From assembly GCA_020735665.1 (NCBI GenBank), contig CP085928.1, positions 2,154,501 to 2,218,500 on the forward strand: DNA of 64,000 bases, given 5' to 3'. This DNA comes from Lachnospiraceae bacterium GAM79. GTDB lineage: Bacteria > Bacillota > Clostridia > Lachnospirales > Lachnospiraceae. How positions within the stretch are numbered: the stretch's first letter is position 1; every line of letters begins with the position of its first letter. The position numbers and the translations under genes were made by a program. Shown piece by piece: positions 25,518 through 33,427 of the stretch. The notes under the pieces were generated by a model, which saw only the letters and a list, made by a program, of their open reading frames with translations, was not told the origin of the DNA and did not search any database.

Positions 25518-26138
25518 TCATCCCTCTATATGATTGTGGTATTCCTTTTCAAGCTGGGTGTACCACCGTTTCAGCATGGTTTCCAGACTGGTCTTTCCTT
25601 TCCGATCATAAAAAGCAAGGAACTTGTCCAGCAACTCAGGAAACAAATTCTTACCGGTATTTGTCAAGTCCTGATTGAGATAGACCATCCGCAGGATACG
25701 GTCATACCGGTCCAGAGGGTTCTTTTTCAGCAGCTCCTTTTCAAAGCAGAAGCGCAGGAATACCACATTCTCGTCGTAGAAGTCCTCCACCACTGCTGCT
25801 CCAATGCTGGTGTAGGTGATGTCGTACACCAACCGGCTCCAGTCAAATTTCTCGGTATAGAGCAATTTCAGCGCCTTCGCCCAATGTTCCTCCGGGATCA
25901 CCAGCATCCTGTGCTGGGCGGTGCTGGAGTAGCCGCGGTAGACGGGTTCCGGCTGCCCCAGCAGTTCACTCACACTGTCGGCGTAGACGAAGCACAGCGC
26001 CTCATCGAACGGGCCACCGATGAAGTTGCCATTGCAGTACAGCATATAATTCTTGGACTTGGCCGGAGAGTAAGAGAGGTTGTATTCCTGCGAATCCAGG
26101 ATTTTATGTACTTTGTTCAAAAAATCTATTGATGTCAT
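25518..26138 (-). CDS. Hypothetical protein with TfoX-like N-terminus
   Basis: This is a 206-residue protein. Residues 25-95 (YMLYCNGNFIGGPFDEALCF, then YRGYSSTAQHRMLVIPEEHW) resemble a TfoX-N-type alpha/beta domain, tentatively. The C-terminal half is helical and basic. I find no catalytic signature. The gene lies 12 bases above its neighbour and starts at ATG 26138 behind AAGGAG, so it belongs to the array transcript. Confidence 0.5.
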   Translation of the reverse strand: MTSIDFLNKVHKILDSQEYNLSYSPAKSKNYMLYCNGNFIGGPFDEALCFVYADSVSELLGQPEPVYRGYSSTAQHRMLVIPEEHWAKALKLLYTEKFDWSRLVYDITYTSIGAAVVEDFYDENVVFLRFCFEKELLKKNPLDRYDRILRMVYLNQDLTNTGKNLFPELLDKFLAFYDRKGKTSLETMLKRWYTQLEKEYHNHIEG

Positions 26139-26149
26139 CGGTTTGCTCC

Positions 26150-27259
26150 TTATTCCTCAAACTCGCCCTCGATCATTCCATTGAGATATTTTCCGGGATC
26201 AGCGATAAATTCCTCCCATTTGGCCAGGGGATGGAACTCCTTGTGCTCGATGTCCAGATACCACAGCTTTTTGTCCCTGGGGCTCCACAGCAGCAGGTAG
26301 TCGCTGTAATTGTCCATGGCCGCCATGAGGGAGAGCAGCCTTTTTCGTTTCCAGGTCATCTCCTGCACATCCATGTAGGCGTACAGCTCCGCCCATTTCA
26401 CCCACTCCTGCTCCGGGAATTCCAAACGCAGGGGGCCGGTCTTCAAGTATTCCACCAGCTTGGCGGGCAGTTTATAGGGCATGAGCTGCCGGATCTTTTC
26501 CTGCTCATTGTGCCAGTCCTCCGGTTCCAGGGCTTTTAAGTAGTCGGCCAGCTCCTGATTTTTGTTCTGCACCGCCACGGTGTAAGGCCGGTCGCCGTAT
26601 TTGTCGGCAATGGTGATGTCGGCCCCCTGTTCCACGAGCCAGCGCACCATAGGGAAATCGTTGGAGCGGGCGGCCTCGGTGACAGGGGTGGAAGCATAAG
26701 GGAACACCATGTCCGGCTTGTGGTAATTGATGTCTGCACCTTTTTCCAGCAGGAGTTTGGCAAGTTTGGCCTCTCCATCAGACACAGCGGCCCGAAATGC
26801 CTCGCCGCCAAACTTGTCCACTGTGATCCCGGCTTGCTCCAGCACCGGGATATTCTCCGGGCGCTTGCCCCAGCGTACTTCCTGGAAGGCACGCTCTTTC
26901 TGCTTCGGGCTGAGTTTTACGGCCTGTCCAGCAAAGAGGGTGACCACCTCCGGCCCACAACAGCGGGCAGCGGTGAGCAGCAGGGGCTGTTCCTCTGCCA
27001 GACCGGGATCAGCTCCATGCTCCAGCAGGAAGTGAATCATAGGCACATCGTTCCGAAAAACCGCGATTTCCAATGGCATCAGCTTGATGTATTCGCTGAG
27101 CTGGATAGGAGCACCCAAATCCAGCCCGCCTTGGAGCAACGCCTCCAACTTGGGAGTGTCATGGTCACAGATGGCGGCAGCCGTTTCCGGGAGGGTCTCC
27201 CAGCGGCCAATATATGCAATTTGGTACATAAGGCACCCGCTTTCTCGTCTTGTACTCAT
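26150..27259 (-). CDS. Ankyrin-repeat protein with SUKH-like C-terminus
   Basis: This is a 369-residue protein. Residues about 25-240 form ankyrin repeats: MPLEIAVFRNDVPMIHFLLE, AKLAKLLLEKGADINYHKPD and NDFPMVRWLVEQGADITIAD are typical. The C-terminal 110 residues (KLVEYLKTGPLRLEFPEQEW, then DNYSDYLLLWSPRDKKLWYL and EFHPLAKWEEFI) resemble a SUKH-like immunity domain. Such ankyrin-immunity fusions are known from polyimmunity loci. The start overlaps the previous stop by four bases; MYQIAYIGRW at 27229 is an alternative start. Confidence 0.75.
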   Translation of the reverse strand: MSTRRESGCLMYQIAYIGRWETLPETAAAICDHDTPKLEALLQGGLDLGAPIQLSEYIKLMPLEIAVFRNDVPMIHFLLEHGADPGLAEEQPLLLTAARCCGPEVVTLFAGQAVKLSPKQKERAFQEVRWGKRPENIPVLEQAGITVDKFGGEAFRAAVSDGEAKLAKLLLEKGADINYHKPDMVFPYASTPVTEAARSNDFPMVRWLVEQGADITIADKYGDRPYTVAVQNKNQELADYLKALEPEDWHNEQEKIRQLMPYKLPAKLVEYLKTGPLRLEFPEQEWVKWAELYAYMDVQEMTWKRKRLLSLMAAMDNYSDYLLLWSPRDKKLWYLDIEHKEFHPLAKWEEFIADPGKYLNGMIEGEFEE

Positions 27260-28398
27260 TCATCCCCGAACCGCTCAGCAGCATCTTTGTAAACAGTAAT
27301 ACTTTCTTCCACTTTTACTTTTTCGCTGCGAATACGGAAGTAGTCCCGCAGAATGCTCTTCAGTTCCGGGTTTTCTACCTTGCGGGGCAGCAGGCTGATG
27401 AACATTTCGTCGTAGCTTCCATATAGCACACCGCTCCGGTTGTAGGTCTGCCATGTCACCGTAGGTTTGCGGCCCTCCGGGTCCTTGGCCAAATCAAAGA
27501 GCCACCGCTCATCCAGATCCACATAGCGTTCAATCATAAACCTTGTGTCATAGGTTCCATAGCTATAATTCCCCCAGAAAATCAGAGCGATCATTCCATC
27601 CGGCCCCAGGCGTTCATAGGTCCAGCCTTCCGGATAACAGCGGTAATGGAGCATTCCCAGCGCATGGAACAAATAGCCTTTTTGCGGCGTATCCAGAAGG
27701 GGCGAATAGGTCTCGTACACCTGCTCCTTGGGCTGGGTGATGATCGCCTTCATAAAGACCGGCATCAGCCAGTTGCCGCCGTAGCGTTCATTCAGCTCAT
27801 CAGCCAATGCTTGCAGTCGCTCATCCGGGTTGCGGATCAGGGAGGCGGTCAGCACCACAGCGGGAATTTTCTCTTTTTCCTTGGGTGTGGCATCCCAAAT
27901 GCGAAGCCCGTCCGTGATCCACCAGGAGGTACAATCATCATCAGAATAAACAGGCGTGCGTTTCAGCTGGGCGATCCGCTGGGTGTTTTCCGCCAGGAAG
28001 CGGTAGACCTCCAGCATTTTAGGCGAGGCTTTCCCCAACATCAAATGGAAACAGAAGTTCAGTTGTTCTATATCCAGCGGCTTTGTGTCCCCCTCGTCCA
28101 GCAGCTTGGAGAGAGTCTTCAGAATAACTGGGGCGATCTGCTCCGATACACAGTCGGAACAGGCATCCGACATGATATTGCTGCCCATCCATTTACCCTT
28201 GACCAACTTGGCCCACAGTGGGGCAGCAGGGGCATACTCCAGATGCGCCAAGGCCTTCTGAGCAGCCGTTTTGTACTTGCCCTTTTCTGTATTCACAAGC
28301 TGGAACAGCAGTTCGGCGTTTACTTCATCCTTGCCCAGCTCCAAAATGGCCTGTTCTCGCTTTACGCCCTTGGGGGGCAGTTGTTCCAAAGTCATCAT
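27256..28398 (-). CDS. HEAT-like repeat protein
   Basis: This is a 380-residue, mainly helical protein beginning LEQLPPKGVKREQAILELGK. A HEAT-like arrangement is suggested by AAQKALAHLEYAPAAPLWAK and the many Leu/Ala helices. Later residues (HALGMLHYRCYPEGWTYERL, then IALIFWGNYSYGTYDTRFMI) form a distinct C-terminal part. Function unknown. It starts at ATG 28398 after TAGGAGAAAAATGA, whose upstream DNA is a short gene remnant. Confidence 0.6.
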   Translation of the reverse strand: MMTLEQLPPKGVKREQAILELGKDEVNAELLFQLVNTEKGKYKTAAQKALAHLEYAPAAPLWAKLVKGKWMGSNIMSDACSDCVSEQIAPVILKTLSKLLDEGDTKPLDIEQLNFCFHLMLGKASPKMLEVYRFLAENTQRIAQLKRTPVYSDDDCTSWWITDGLRIWDATPKEKEKIPAVVLTASLIRNPDERLQALADELNERYGGNWLMPVFMKAIITQPKEQVYETYSPLLDTPQKGYLFHALGMLHYRCYPEGWTYERLGPDGMIALIFWGNYSYGTYDTRFMIERYVDLDERWLFDLAKDPEGRKPTVTWQTYNRSGVLYGSYDEMFISLLPRKVENPELKSILRDYFRIRSEKVKVEESITVYKDAAERFGDE

Positions 28399-28409
28399 TC
28401 ATTTTTCTC

Positions 28410-28493
28410 CTATCCCACAATGGTGGTTTCCTTGACGGCCAGATTGTCGTAATTCATAGCGATCAGCTTCTCGGCGGCCTCCGGGGTACACAT
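28410..28493 (-). pseudogene. Remnant of a gene C-terminus
   Basis: Between two array genes lies a 27-codon frame from ATG 28493 to TAG 28410 that reads MCTPEAAEKLIAMNYDNLAV followed by KETTIVG. It has no ribosome site, starts three bases past the stop of the gene above, and looks like the tail of a longer helical protein. I take it as the scar of a deletion or recombination in the array. A real 27-residue peptide is less likely. Confidence 0.4.
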
Positions 28494-28496
28494 GAA

Positions 28497-28997
28497 TCAA
28501 GTGCTCTCGCCCCAGGCGTCCATCCTTGTGACGGTGAAGAAGTCGGTTTGGGCAGAAGCAGGTTCTCTTGCGTCAATATAGTAATCGGAGTAGAGATACA
28601 CCAGATCGACCTCTCGCTCCGGTAGCCACTTGGCCCGGCGCGCACGCGGTTTACCATTTTTCAGAGTCTTTTCTCTGGGGTTCTCAAACCACGCCAGTTC
28701 CTTGAGCTTCAGACCGGTGAAGGTATCCATGAGCCGCTGGGCAATCTCCCGGTGGGTGAATACTCCGCAGTCCCAGGAGCCCATCAGCCATGTCTTTATA
28801 AAGTCGCCCACCTTGCTGCCGGGAGCAGGCGGCCCATAGACGCTCTCATCCGCCCACATGACCTCCAGCTTTTCACATTGATCTGGCCGAGGACAAGACT
28901 GCTTATTGCCATAGCGGTACATGATATTTACATAGCCATAGTCTTCTCCGGTTCGGTCATGACCGACGGCTTCTACTTTATAGGCAGTTATGGACAT
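28497..28997 (-). CDS. Hypothetical protein
   Basis: From ATG 28997, behind AGGAGGTGGAACTGCA, the protein is 166 residues. It starts MSITAYKVEAVGHDRTGEDY and includes GDFIKTWLMGSWDCGVFTHR and VDLVYLYSDYYIDAR. The centre is basic (KNGKPRARRAKWLP). No family is recognised. The longer frame to 29033 has no support. Its stop abuts the gene remnant at 28410-28493, so the 3' flank has been rearranged. Confidence 0.55.
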   Translation of the reverse strand: MSITAYKVEAVGHDRTGEDYGYVNIMYRYGNKQSCPRPDQCEKLEVMWADESVYGPPAPGSKVGDFIKTWLMGSWDCGVFTHREIAQRLMDTFTGLKLKELAWFENPREKTLKNGKPRARRAKWLPEREVDLVYLYSDYYIDAREPASAQTDFFTVTRMDAWGEST

Positions 28998-29383
28998 TGC
29001 AGTTCCACCTCCTGAGCCAGTACAAATCCGCACAGTCCAAGGGATGAGTCGATGACAAATACCCGGATGTGCTCCCGTTCCATGCGCTTCCGCAGTTCCT
29101 CGATACTGCAGCAGGCGGGAAAGCCGTAAGAGATAGTCCCGCCCAGCAGGTCTTTGTACTGCTGGAAAAACCCATCCACGGTAATCTCTTCCATACCAAA
29201 GAGGATGTTGTCCTGAATCACATTTTCAAACCAGTGGGCCAGCAGGCCGGTGAAGCGAACGGATACTTTCTCTCCGGCCTCGGTCTGGGTATCCATGTGC
29301 AGGGTATGGGCTTCAAAGTCAGCGCAGTAGCGCAGGACTCGGTTGTCGTGCAGATTGTCAAAGGATTGAATTACCATACTCAT
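28988..29383 (-). CDS. Hypothetical immunity-type protein
   Basis: This is a 131-residue alpha/beta protein: MSMVIQSFDNLHDNRVLRYC, then KVSVRFTGLLAHWFENVIQD, EITVDGFFQQYKDLL and a final strand region VFVIDSSLGLCGFVLAQEVE. The layout resembles small immunity families that carry a seven-strand barrel, but I cannot name it. It overlaps its upstream neighbour by four bases and its downstream neighbour by ten. Confidence 0.55.
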   Translation of the reverse strand: MSMVIQSFDNLHDNRVLRYCADFEAHTLHMDTQTEAGEKVSVRFTGLLAHWFENVIQDNILFGMEEITVDGFFQQYKDLLGGTISYGFPACCSIEELRKRMEREHIRVFVIDSSLGLCGFVLAQEVELQCP

Positions 29384-29922
29384 GCCAATTCCGCGTCCAG
29401 TATCTGGACGGGTTTTCCTTTCTCATTCACATAGTAAAGGGCGATATAGTCGATGCCATCCCGCTTGACCTGCTCCCAAGGTATACGCTCACCGTTGATT
29501 AGTTCCACAGTATCTGCCTCGTCCGGGTCGAAGTCTTCTTTTTCGTCTTCATAGTCGATACTGTAACCCAGCTCCAGCACCAGTTTGGAGGCAGGGATTT
29601 CGTACCGCTTGAGGGGACGGTGTTCCAATTCAGATGGATTATGTTCATCGCAAAACATATTGTCGTAGCCATGCCGTCCACCGTCAAAGATGACGAACTC
29701 CTCGCCGCTCTCCGGATCACGGGCTGCCACCAGTCCGGGAGCCGGAGAGCCATCTACAATATAGGATTGGGGCTCTCCTTTCACCGTGAGCAGATCTCCG
29801 TAATACCAAACCTCCAGCAGTTCATTGCCGGTGGTGGAACAGAGTGTCACGGTGGGCAAACGCTTCTCCGCCCACTCTTTCACATGGCCGGTGAGCCAGG
29901 TGGGATATTTCTCAGTCATCAT
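29380..29922 (-). CDS. Hypothetical protein
   Basis: This is a 180-residue acidic protein with likely beta-sheet core: TVTLCSTTGNELLEVWYYGD, LTVKGEPQSYIVDGSPAPGL, PESGEEFVIFDGGRHGYDNM. The C-terminal portion has an acidic loop and a DYIALYYVNEKGKPVQIL strand pair. I do not recognise a family. It begins at the second residue of a tandem MM start behind GGAGG and couples to its downstream neighbour. Confidence 0.55.
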   Translation of the reverse strand: MMTEKYPTWLTGHVKEWAEKRLPTVTLCSTTGNELLEVWYYGDLLTVKGEPQSYIVDGSPAPGLVAARDPESGEEFVIFDGGRHGYDNMFCDEHNPSELEHRPLKRYEIPASKLVLELGYSIDYEDEKEDFDPDEADTVELINGERIPWEQVKRDGIDYIALYYVNEKGKPVQILDAELA

Positions 29923-29935
29923 AGTCTTTCTCCTC

Positions 29936-30169
29936 CTATTTCAATTTCAGTACAAATCCCCAGATGCTCACTACGATCAGGAGGACACCCAGCAGGAAGA
30001 ACACCACCCGCCGGTATCCTCTGCTGTGGCGGTGGGCATCTCGCGTACCAGTGGGATTGCAGAGCCAGTTCCAGTTGCGGATCGCTCCAATTAAAATCAC
30101 GGCCCCGATGAGCACCGAGGCAATATACCAATGCTCTTGCAAAAATGCTGTGACCTGTTCGCTGTTCAT
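29936..30169 (-). CDS. Imm17-like small membrane immunity protein
   Basis: This is a 77-residue protein with two membrane helices (about residues 15-32, IASVLIGAVILIGAI, and 53-73, RVVFFLLGVLLIVVSIWGF) flanking a cytoplasmic loop containing WNWLCNP and basic residues. This is the layout of Imm17, a two-helix immunity family with an R-V/I-FF-LG second helix. Such proteins protect the inner side of the membrane or sequester a toxin there. It starts at ATG 30169 after GGAGG. Confidence 0.65.
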   Translation of the reverse strand: MNSEQVTAFLQEHWYIASVLIGAVILIGAIRNWNWLCNPTGTRDAHRHSRGYRRVVFFLLGVLLIVVSIWGFVLKLK

Positions 30170-30181
30170 TCTACTTCCTCC

Positions 30182-31564
30182 TCACGCAAATACCTGCTGG
30201 TATTTCTCTTTCAGTTCCTTGGGCGCCGTCTTGATGACCTTGCTGCCGCCGTTTTCAGAGGCTGTGCCCCAGATGGCCCAGAGCACATCACGCCACAGGT
30301 AGGCCAGCGCCCTTTTGTTGCTGCCGGATTCTTCCGACAGGTAATATTCCAGATGCCCCTTGATCTCCAGTAGCGCATCCAGGCTCTCCTCATTGGCGAT
30401 CAGGGTGCGGAACTCCTTTGCGGGCTTCAGATTCTGCATGGACTGGACACCGTGGACCAGCACCGGCAGGGACTGAGCAGTAAACCCGTACTTCTTAAAA
30501 AAGGTGTGAATAAACTTTTCTTGCAAAGAGGAGTGCTCGTCATCACAGCGATCCAGGTAATCGCACACCAGCCGCCACCACTTCGGCCCTTCCAGTCCCA
30601 GGGCAAACACGGCAAAGGTGCCAGGCATGGCGCAGGACTCATCAGAGAGGTTGTTGTACCACTCGTCCTCCTGCATGGCCAGCCGAGCATAATTCTCCAT
30701 CCGGACATGGAGACGGGGATACCGCACCGCACAGGCAAAAAGCTGATGGACACCCTTCTTGGGCAGGCCGGGGATGGGCAGGTAGATCTTCTCTGGTCCG
30801 CGAAACTCGATGGAGTAGCTGCGGGGGAACTCCGGCTGCTCCAAAATCTCAATCAGATAGCTGAGAGCCTCCTCACAGGCCCCCTCGCCGCAGTCCTTGG
30901 CGGTAATGCGGATGGTGGCGAAAGCGTCGTTAGCCGAGGCGGTCAGGTGCTTTGTTTTCCGCTTTTGGATATTAGGCGGCAATTTGCCGCTACCATTGGT
31001 TTTCAGTTCCTTTACCATGTCAGGACGAATCTGGGAAACCAGGCCAAGGATGTGTTCAGTGGTGAGGGATTCAAAACTCTGCCCATACACCGTATGGCAG
31101 ATCGCCACATAGCAGGCAAAGCGCAGCAGACCTTCATCCACATCCTCCGGATGCAATTCTGGCAGTACTGTACAGGGCGGGAAGACGGTAAAGCCATCAT
31201 CCCGCTCTCCCACAAGGAAGAACCGCTCCTGCACCTGCTTTTCTATGTACTTCTCCAATGTATAGCGGATCTCTTCCCAGCCAACCAGCCGCCGCATGGC
31301 ATCGCATAGGGAAACAGCAACATCGCAGGGAAATTCCTTCAACGGCAGACCGGTCAGATACCGCTCCAGCAGTTGATCGGGAAGAAACGGTGTCCCGTTG
31401 TGATTTCGCACTACGGTCGGGTAGGCGGAGTGATTTTCACGGGCGGTGCCATTCAGCACATCCTGAATGCAGAGATCCGCCTCTGCCAGCACCTCCGGGG
31501 AGGTGTCCGGCTTGTGGATCAGATAGTAGCGGTCATGTACGCCGTCACGCTTTGGTAAGCTCAT
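30182..31564 (-). CDS. DUF6138 family protein
   Basis: Starting at ATG 31564 the protein is 460 residues; the frame upstream of it overlaps the previous gene and is not coding. Recognisable DUF6138-type stretches include FALGLEGPKWWRLVCDYLDR, DDEHSSLQEKFIHTFFKKYG and LPVLVHGVQSMQNLKPAKEF. The protein is helical and soluble. Its action is unknown, and family members are seen next to toxin systems. My confidence in the number is moderate. Confidence 0.65.
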   Translation of the reverse strand: MSLPKRDGVHDRYYLIHKPDTSPEVLAEADLCIQDVLNGTARENHSAYPTVVRNHNGTPFLPDQLLERYLTGLPLKEFPCDVAVSLCDAMRRLVGWEEIRYTLEKYIEKQVQERFFLVGERDDGFTVFPPCTVLPELHPEDVDEGLLRFACYVAICHTVYGQSFESLTTEHILGLVSQIRPDMVKELKTNGSGKLPPNIQKRKTKHLTASANDAFATIRITAKDCGEGACEEALSYLIEILEQPEFPRSYSIEFRGPEKIYLPIPGLPKKGVHQLFACAVRYPRLHVRMENYARLAMQEDEWYNNLSDESCAMPGTFAVFALGLEGPKWWRLVCDYLDRCDDEHSSLQEKFIHTFFKKYGFTAQSLPVLVHGVQSMQNLKPAKEFRTLIANEESLDALLEIKGHLEYYLSEESGSNKRALAYLWRDVLWAIWGTASENGGSKVIKTAPKELKEKYQQVFA

Positions 31565-31578
31565 GGCAAGGTCTCCTC

Positions 31579-32694
31579 TCAGGTCTGCTGGTGCTGCATG
31601 GATACGATCTGGCAGTCCGAGCAGAACTCCACATAGAGCGTGCCCTCCGCACAATCAAACACCGTATCCCACTGGATCTGAGCCAGATACTTCATGGGTT
31701 TGCCGCAGTGGGGGCAGGTGGTATATTCCGCGTCCTGCACCCAGTTGGCAAAGCCGCCGATGGTGTTCACATCCTGGCAGGCCGCGCCGTAAAACAGGGG
31801 CACAGGCGCTTCGCCCAGCACAAAGGGATTTTCCGTGAGGGCCTTGTAGTCCTCGGAACTGACATAGCAATCCGTCTTCTCCGCCCCGTCAAAGAGTTCG
31901 GAGGGGAAGACCTCCACGCCGCCATCCAGGGTGAACCGGTTGAAGGCGGGGCCTTTGAGAAATCCCACACAGCTGGGGCAGCAGGTGGCGGTCAAGATGC
32001 CGTCCAGTCCCAGGAACCGGAGCCGCTCATCCCGGCCGTCCAATACCAGCATGTCCACCATGCGCCCGCCACAGTGGGGGCATGTGTCCTCCCTTGCCCG
32101 GCCAATGCGGACGGGAGATTTCTCATCGGTGGTTCCTTTGACCATAGGATAGCAAGTGTCGAAGTTGAGTTGGATTTTCTGGCCCTCCTTGTTGAAGGTC
32201 CAGCCTCCGATCTGCGCATAGCTGGATGGGTCCACATAGAGGCCCTTGCGCCAGGGCCGGGGATTTCGCTCCAGCTCCAGCAGCGTCTCCATTGCCTTGT
32301 CATCTCCCTGCATAGCAAGGCAACTCATCAGGTTGGAAGCCGCGCTGGAATATTCCGCAGACAACAGCGCATGGATCAGACCATCCCGCACATCGGCGGG
32401 AGCGTGATAATAGATTTCACACGGCCAGAACACCTCTGCGGCCAGTGCCACTCGCTGAATCTCCGGGGTGATGGCATCATGGTAGCCAAGCAACTGCCAA
32501 AAGTCGGTGAACTCCGGGTCCTCCATATCAGCCAGCCTCTGGATGTTCTGGATCAGGTTTTTCTGTTTCTTCGTGATTTGTTCCGGCGTCCAGGCAAGAG
32601 CAGCTTGCCGTTCTTGCTCGCACTTACATTTCCAACACAATCCCTCATAACCCAAGGGGGTTCCACAGCTGGGGCAGGTATATTTCAGACTCAT
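31579..32694 (-). CDS. Zinc-ribbon DUF1963-like protein
   Basis: This is a 371-residue protein. The N-terminus is a zinc ribbon (YTCPSCGTPLGYEGLCWKCK). After a helical section, residues 205-365 resemble the YwqG/DUF1963 layout with internal zinc knuckles: DTCPHCGGRMVDML, CPSCVGFLKG, FANWVQDAEYTTCPHCGKPM, then YLAQIQWDTV and LYVEFCSDCQ. DUF1963 proteins are common in immunity arrays. It is the second gene after the promoter and starts at ATG 32694 behind AAAGGAG. Confidence 0.7.
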   Translation of the reverse strand: MSLKYTCPSCGTPLGYEGLCWKCKCEQERQAALAWTPEQITKKQKNLIQNIQRLADMEDPEFTDFWQLLGYHDAITPEIQRVALAAEVFWPCEIYYHAPADVRDGLIHALLSAEYSSAASNLMSCLAMQGDDKAMETLLELERNPRPWRKGLYVDPSSYAQIGGWTFNKEGQKIQLNFDTCYPMVKGTTDEKSPVRIGRAREDTCPHCGGRMVDMLVLDGRDERLRFLGLDGILTATCCPSCVGFLKGPAFNRFTLDGGVEVFPSELFDGAEKTDCYVSSEDYKALTENPFVLGEAPVPLFYGAACQDVNTIGGFANWVQDAEYTTCPHCGKPMKYLAQIQWDTVFDCAEGTLYVEFCSDCQIVSMQHQQT

Positions 32695-32709
32695 GTTCTC
32701 ATACTCCTT

Positions 32710-32880
32710 TCAGGCAATAAAAAAGCCCCACGCCGCACTGTCATAAAGACAGGCTGACGCAGGACATGAAGAAGCCGCGTTGAAGGAGCCGCATCCACCA
32801 GCAGATGTAGTTTCTTCAACAACCAAAATATTTTTTTCGTATCTTAAAGCAGCAAATTGCTGTCCAATATATTGATTCAT
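32710..32880 (-). CDS. 56-residue Cys-rich peptide or leader, first gene of the array
   Basis: ATG 32880 follows AAAAAGGGTGTTGCG and encodes 56 residues starting MNQYIGQQFAALRYEKNILV. The second half is Gly/Ser/Ala/Cys-rich with three cysteines (C-x8-C-x4-C) and a hydrophobic end WGFFIA. The last 20 codons overlap a hairpin (CTGTC-TTTAT-GACAG) followed by a GC-rich stretch and TTTTTT. It could be a modified peptide precursor, a regulatory leader for the array, or a chance frame. No peptide-modifying enzyme is seen nearby. Confidence 0.4.
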   Translation of the reverse strand: MNQYIGQQFAALRYEKNILVVEETTSAGGCGSFNAASSCPASACLYDSAAWGFFIA

Positions 32881-32916
32881 CGCAACACCCTTTTTATTCA
32901 CATAGCATTGTCTTTT

Positions 32917-32945
32917 ATTATACCACATATTGTTTTATTCGGGAA
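32917..32945 (-). promoter_or_regulatory. Promoter of the immunity array
   Basis: On the minus strand an extended -10 (TGGTATAAT; TATAAT at 32917-32922) is preceded, at a 17-base spacing, by a weak -35 (TTCCCG at 32940-32945). The first ATG lies 37 bases downstream. No other clear promoter is seen over the next 32 kb on this strand, where gene gaps are mostly under 30 bases, so it may drive most of the array. Confidence 0.65.
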
Positions 32946-33081
32946 TATTTTTCTTACCCTAAGTTGTTTTATATTCACCAAAAATTGATACGCATTAACC
33001 TCACACTCACCTTCTTTTTTTATAGATAACTGTCTAATTTTTTCTCTGATTATTATATTTCTTCAAGTGATACCTTCTCTT

Positions 33082-33145
33082 CATATGTCATATTGCCATA
33101 TCCCATATGCCACCAAGAAAACAAACTGATCCCTTGGTGGCGTAT
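33082..33145 (-). repeat. CATAT repeats and 13-bp inverted repeat
   Basis: Four CATAT units lie at 33082, 33089, 33097 and 33104, spaced 7-8 bases. They run into an inverted repeat: ATATGCCACCAAG (33105-33117) and CTTGGTGGCGTAT (33133-33145), 13 bp with a single G-T pair. It follows the winged-helix gene ending at 33149 and may be its terminator, an operator, or both. In the plus direction the hairpin is followed by CTTTT. Confidence 0.5.
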
Positions 33146-33148
33146 CTT

Positions 33149-33412
33149 TTAGCTGCTGTCTATCAGCGTATACAAAAGACTGCTTTTTCCTCCGTTTTCA
33201 CGCCACCTCTGTTCCTTTTTTATAAGCCCAGCCTTTACCAGATCCTGAATCGCCCGCTCTACAGTTCTCCGTGATAGGTTTAATTCCTTTGCGATAGTAC
33301 CAATCGCAGGATAGCATTGTCCGTCTGTATTACTCCGGTCTTTCAAATACATATACACAGCTTTAGCCCGATGAGGCAGATCTGAAGAATAAATTTTAGA
33401 AAAATAAGCCAT
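33149..33412 (-). CDS. Winged helix-turn-helix protein
   Basis: This is an 87-residue DNA-binding protein. After a helix (RAKAVYMYLKDRS), the HTH reads AIGTIAKELNLSRRTVERAI, followed by a wing region (LVKAGLIKKEQRWR). The pattern is that of replication-initiator-like or GntR/MarR-like helix-turn-helix proteins on conjugative elements. It is the last gene of the mobilisation block and lies 268 bases above the array's first gene, so it could control either. Which one is unknown. Confidence 0.8.
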   Translation of the reverse strand: MAYFSKIYSSDLPHRAKAVYMYLKDRSNTDGQCYPAIGTIAKELNLSRRTVERAIQDLVKAGLIKKEQRWRENGGKSSLLYTLIDSS

Positions 33413-33427
33413 CTGTTCTCCTCTCTG

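Noticed and set aside
24456-26132. Plus-strand 558-codon open frame
   Set aside because: It runs opposite three minus-strand genes with recognisable DUF2004 and DUF2262 domains.
31258-32757. Plus-strand 499-codon open frame
   Set aside because: It is antisense to the zinc-ribbon DUF1963-like gene and the DUF6138 gene, whose motifs are clear.
915-32880. Array as one half of toxin-immunity pairs
   Set aside because: No toxin domains, export signals or RHS/LXG-type carriers are seen between the genes, so it is an immunity-only block rather than a set of toxin-antitoxin pairs.
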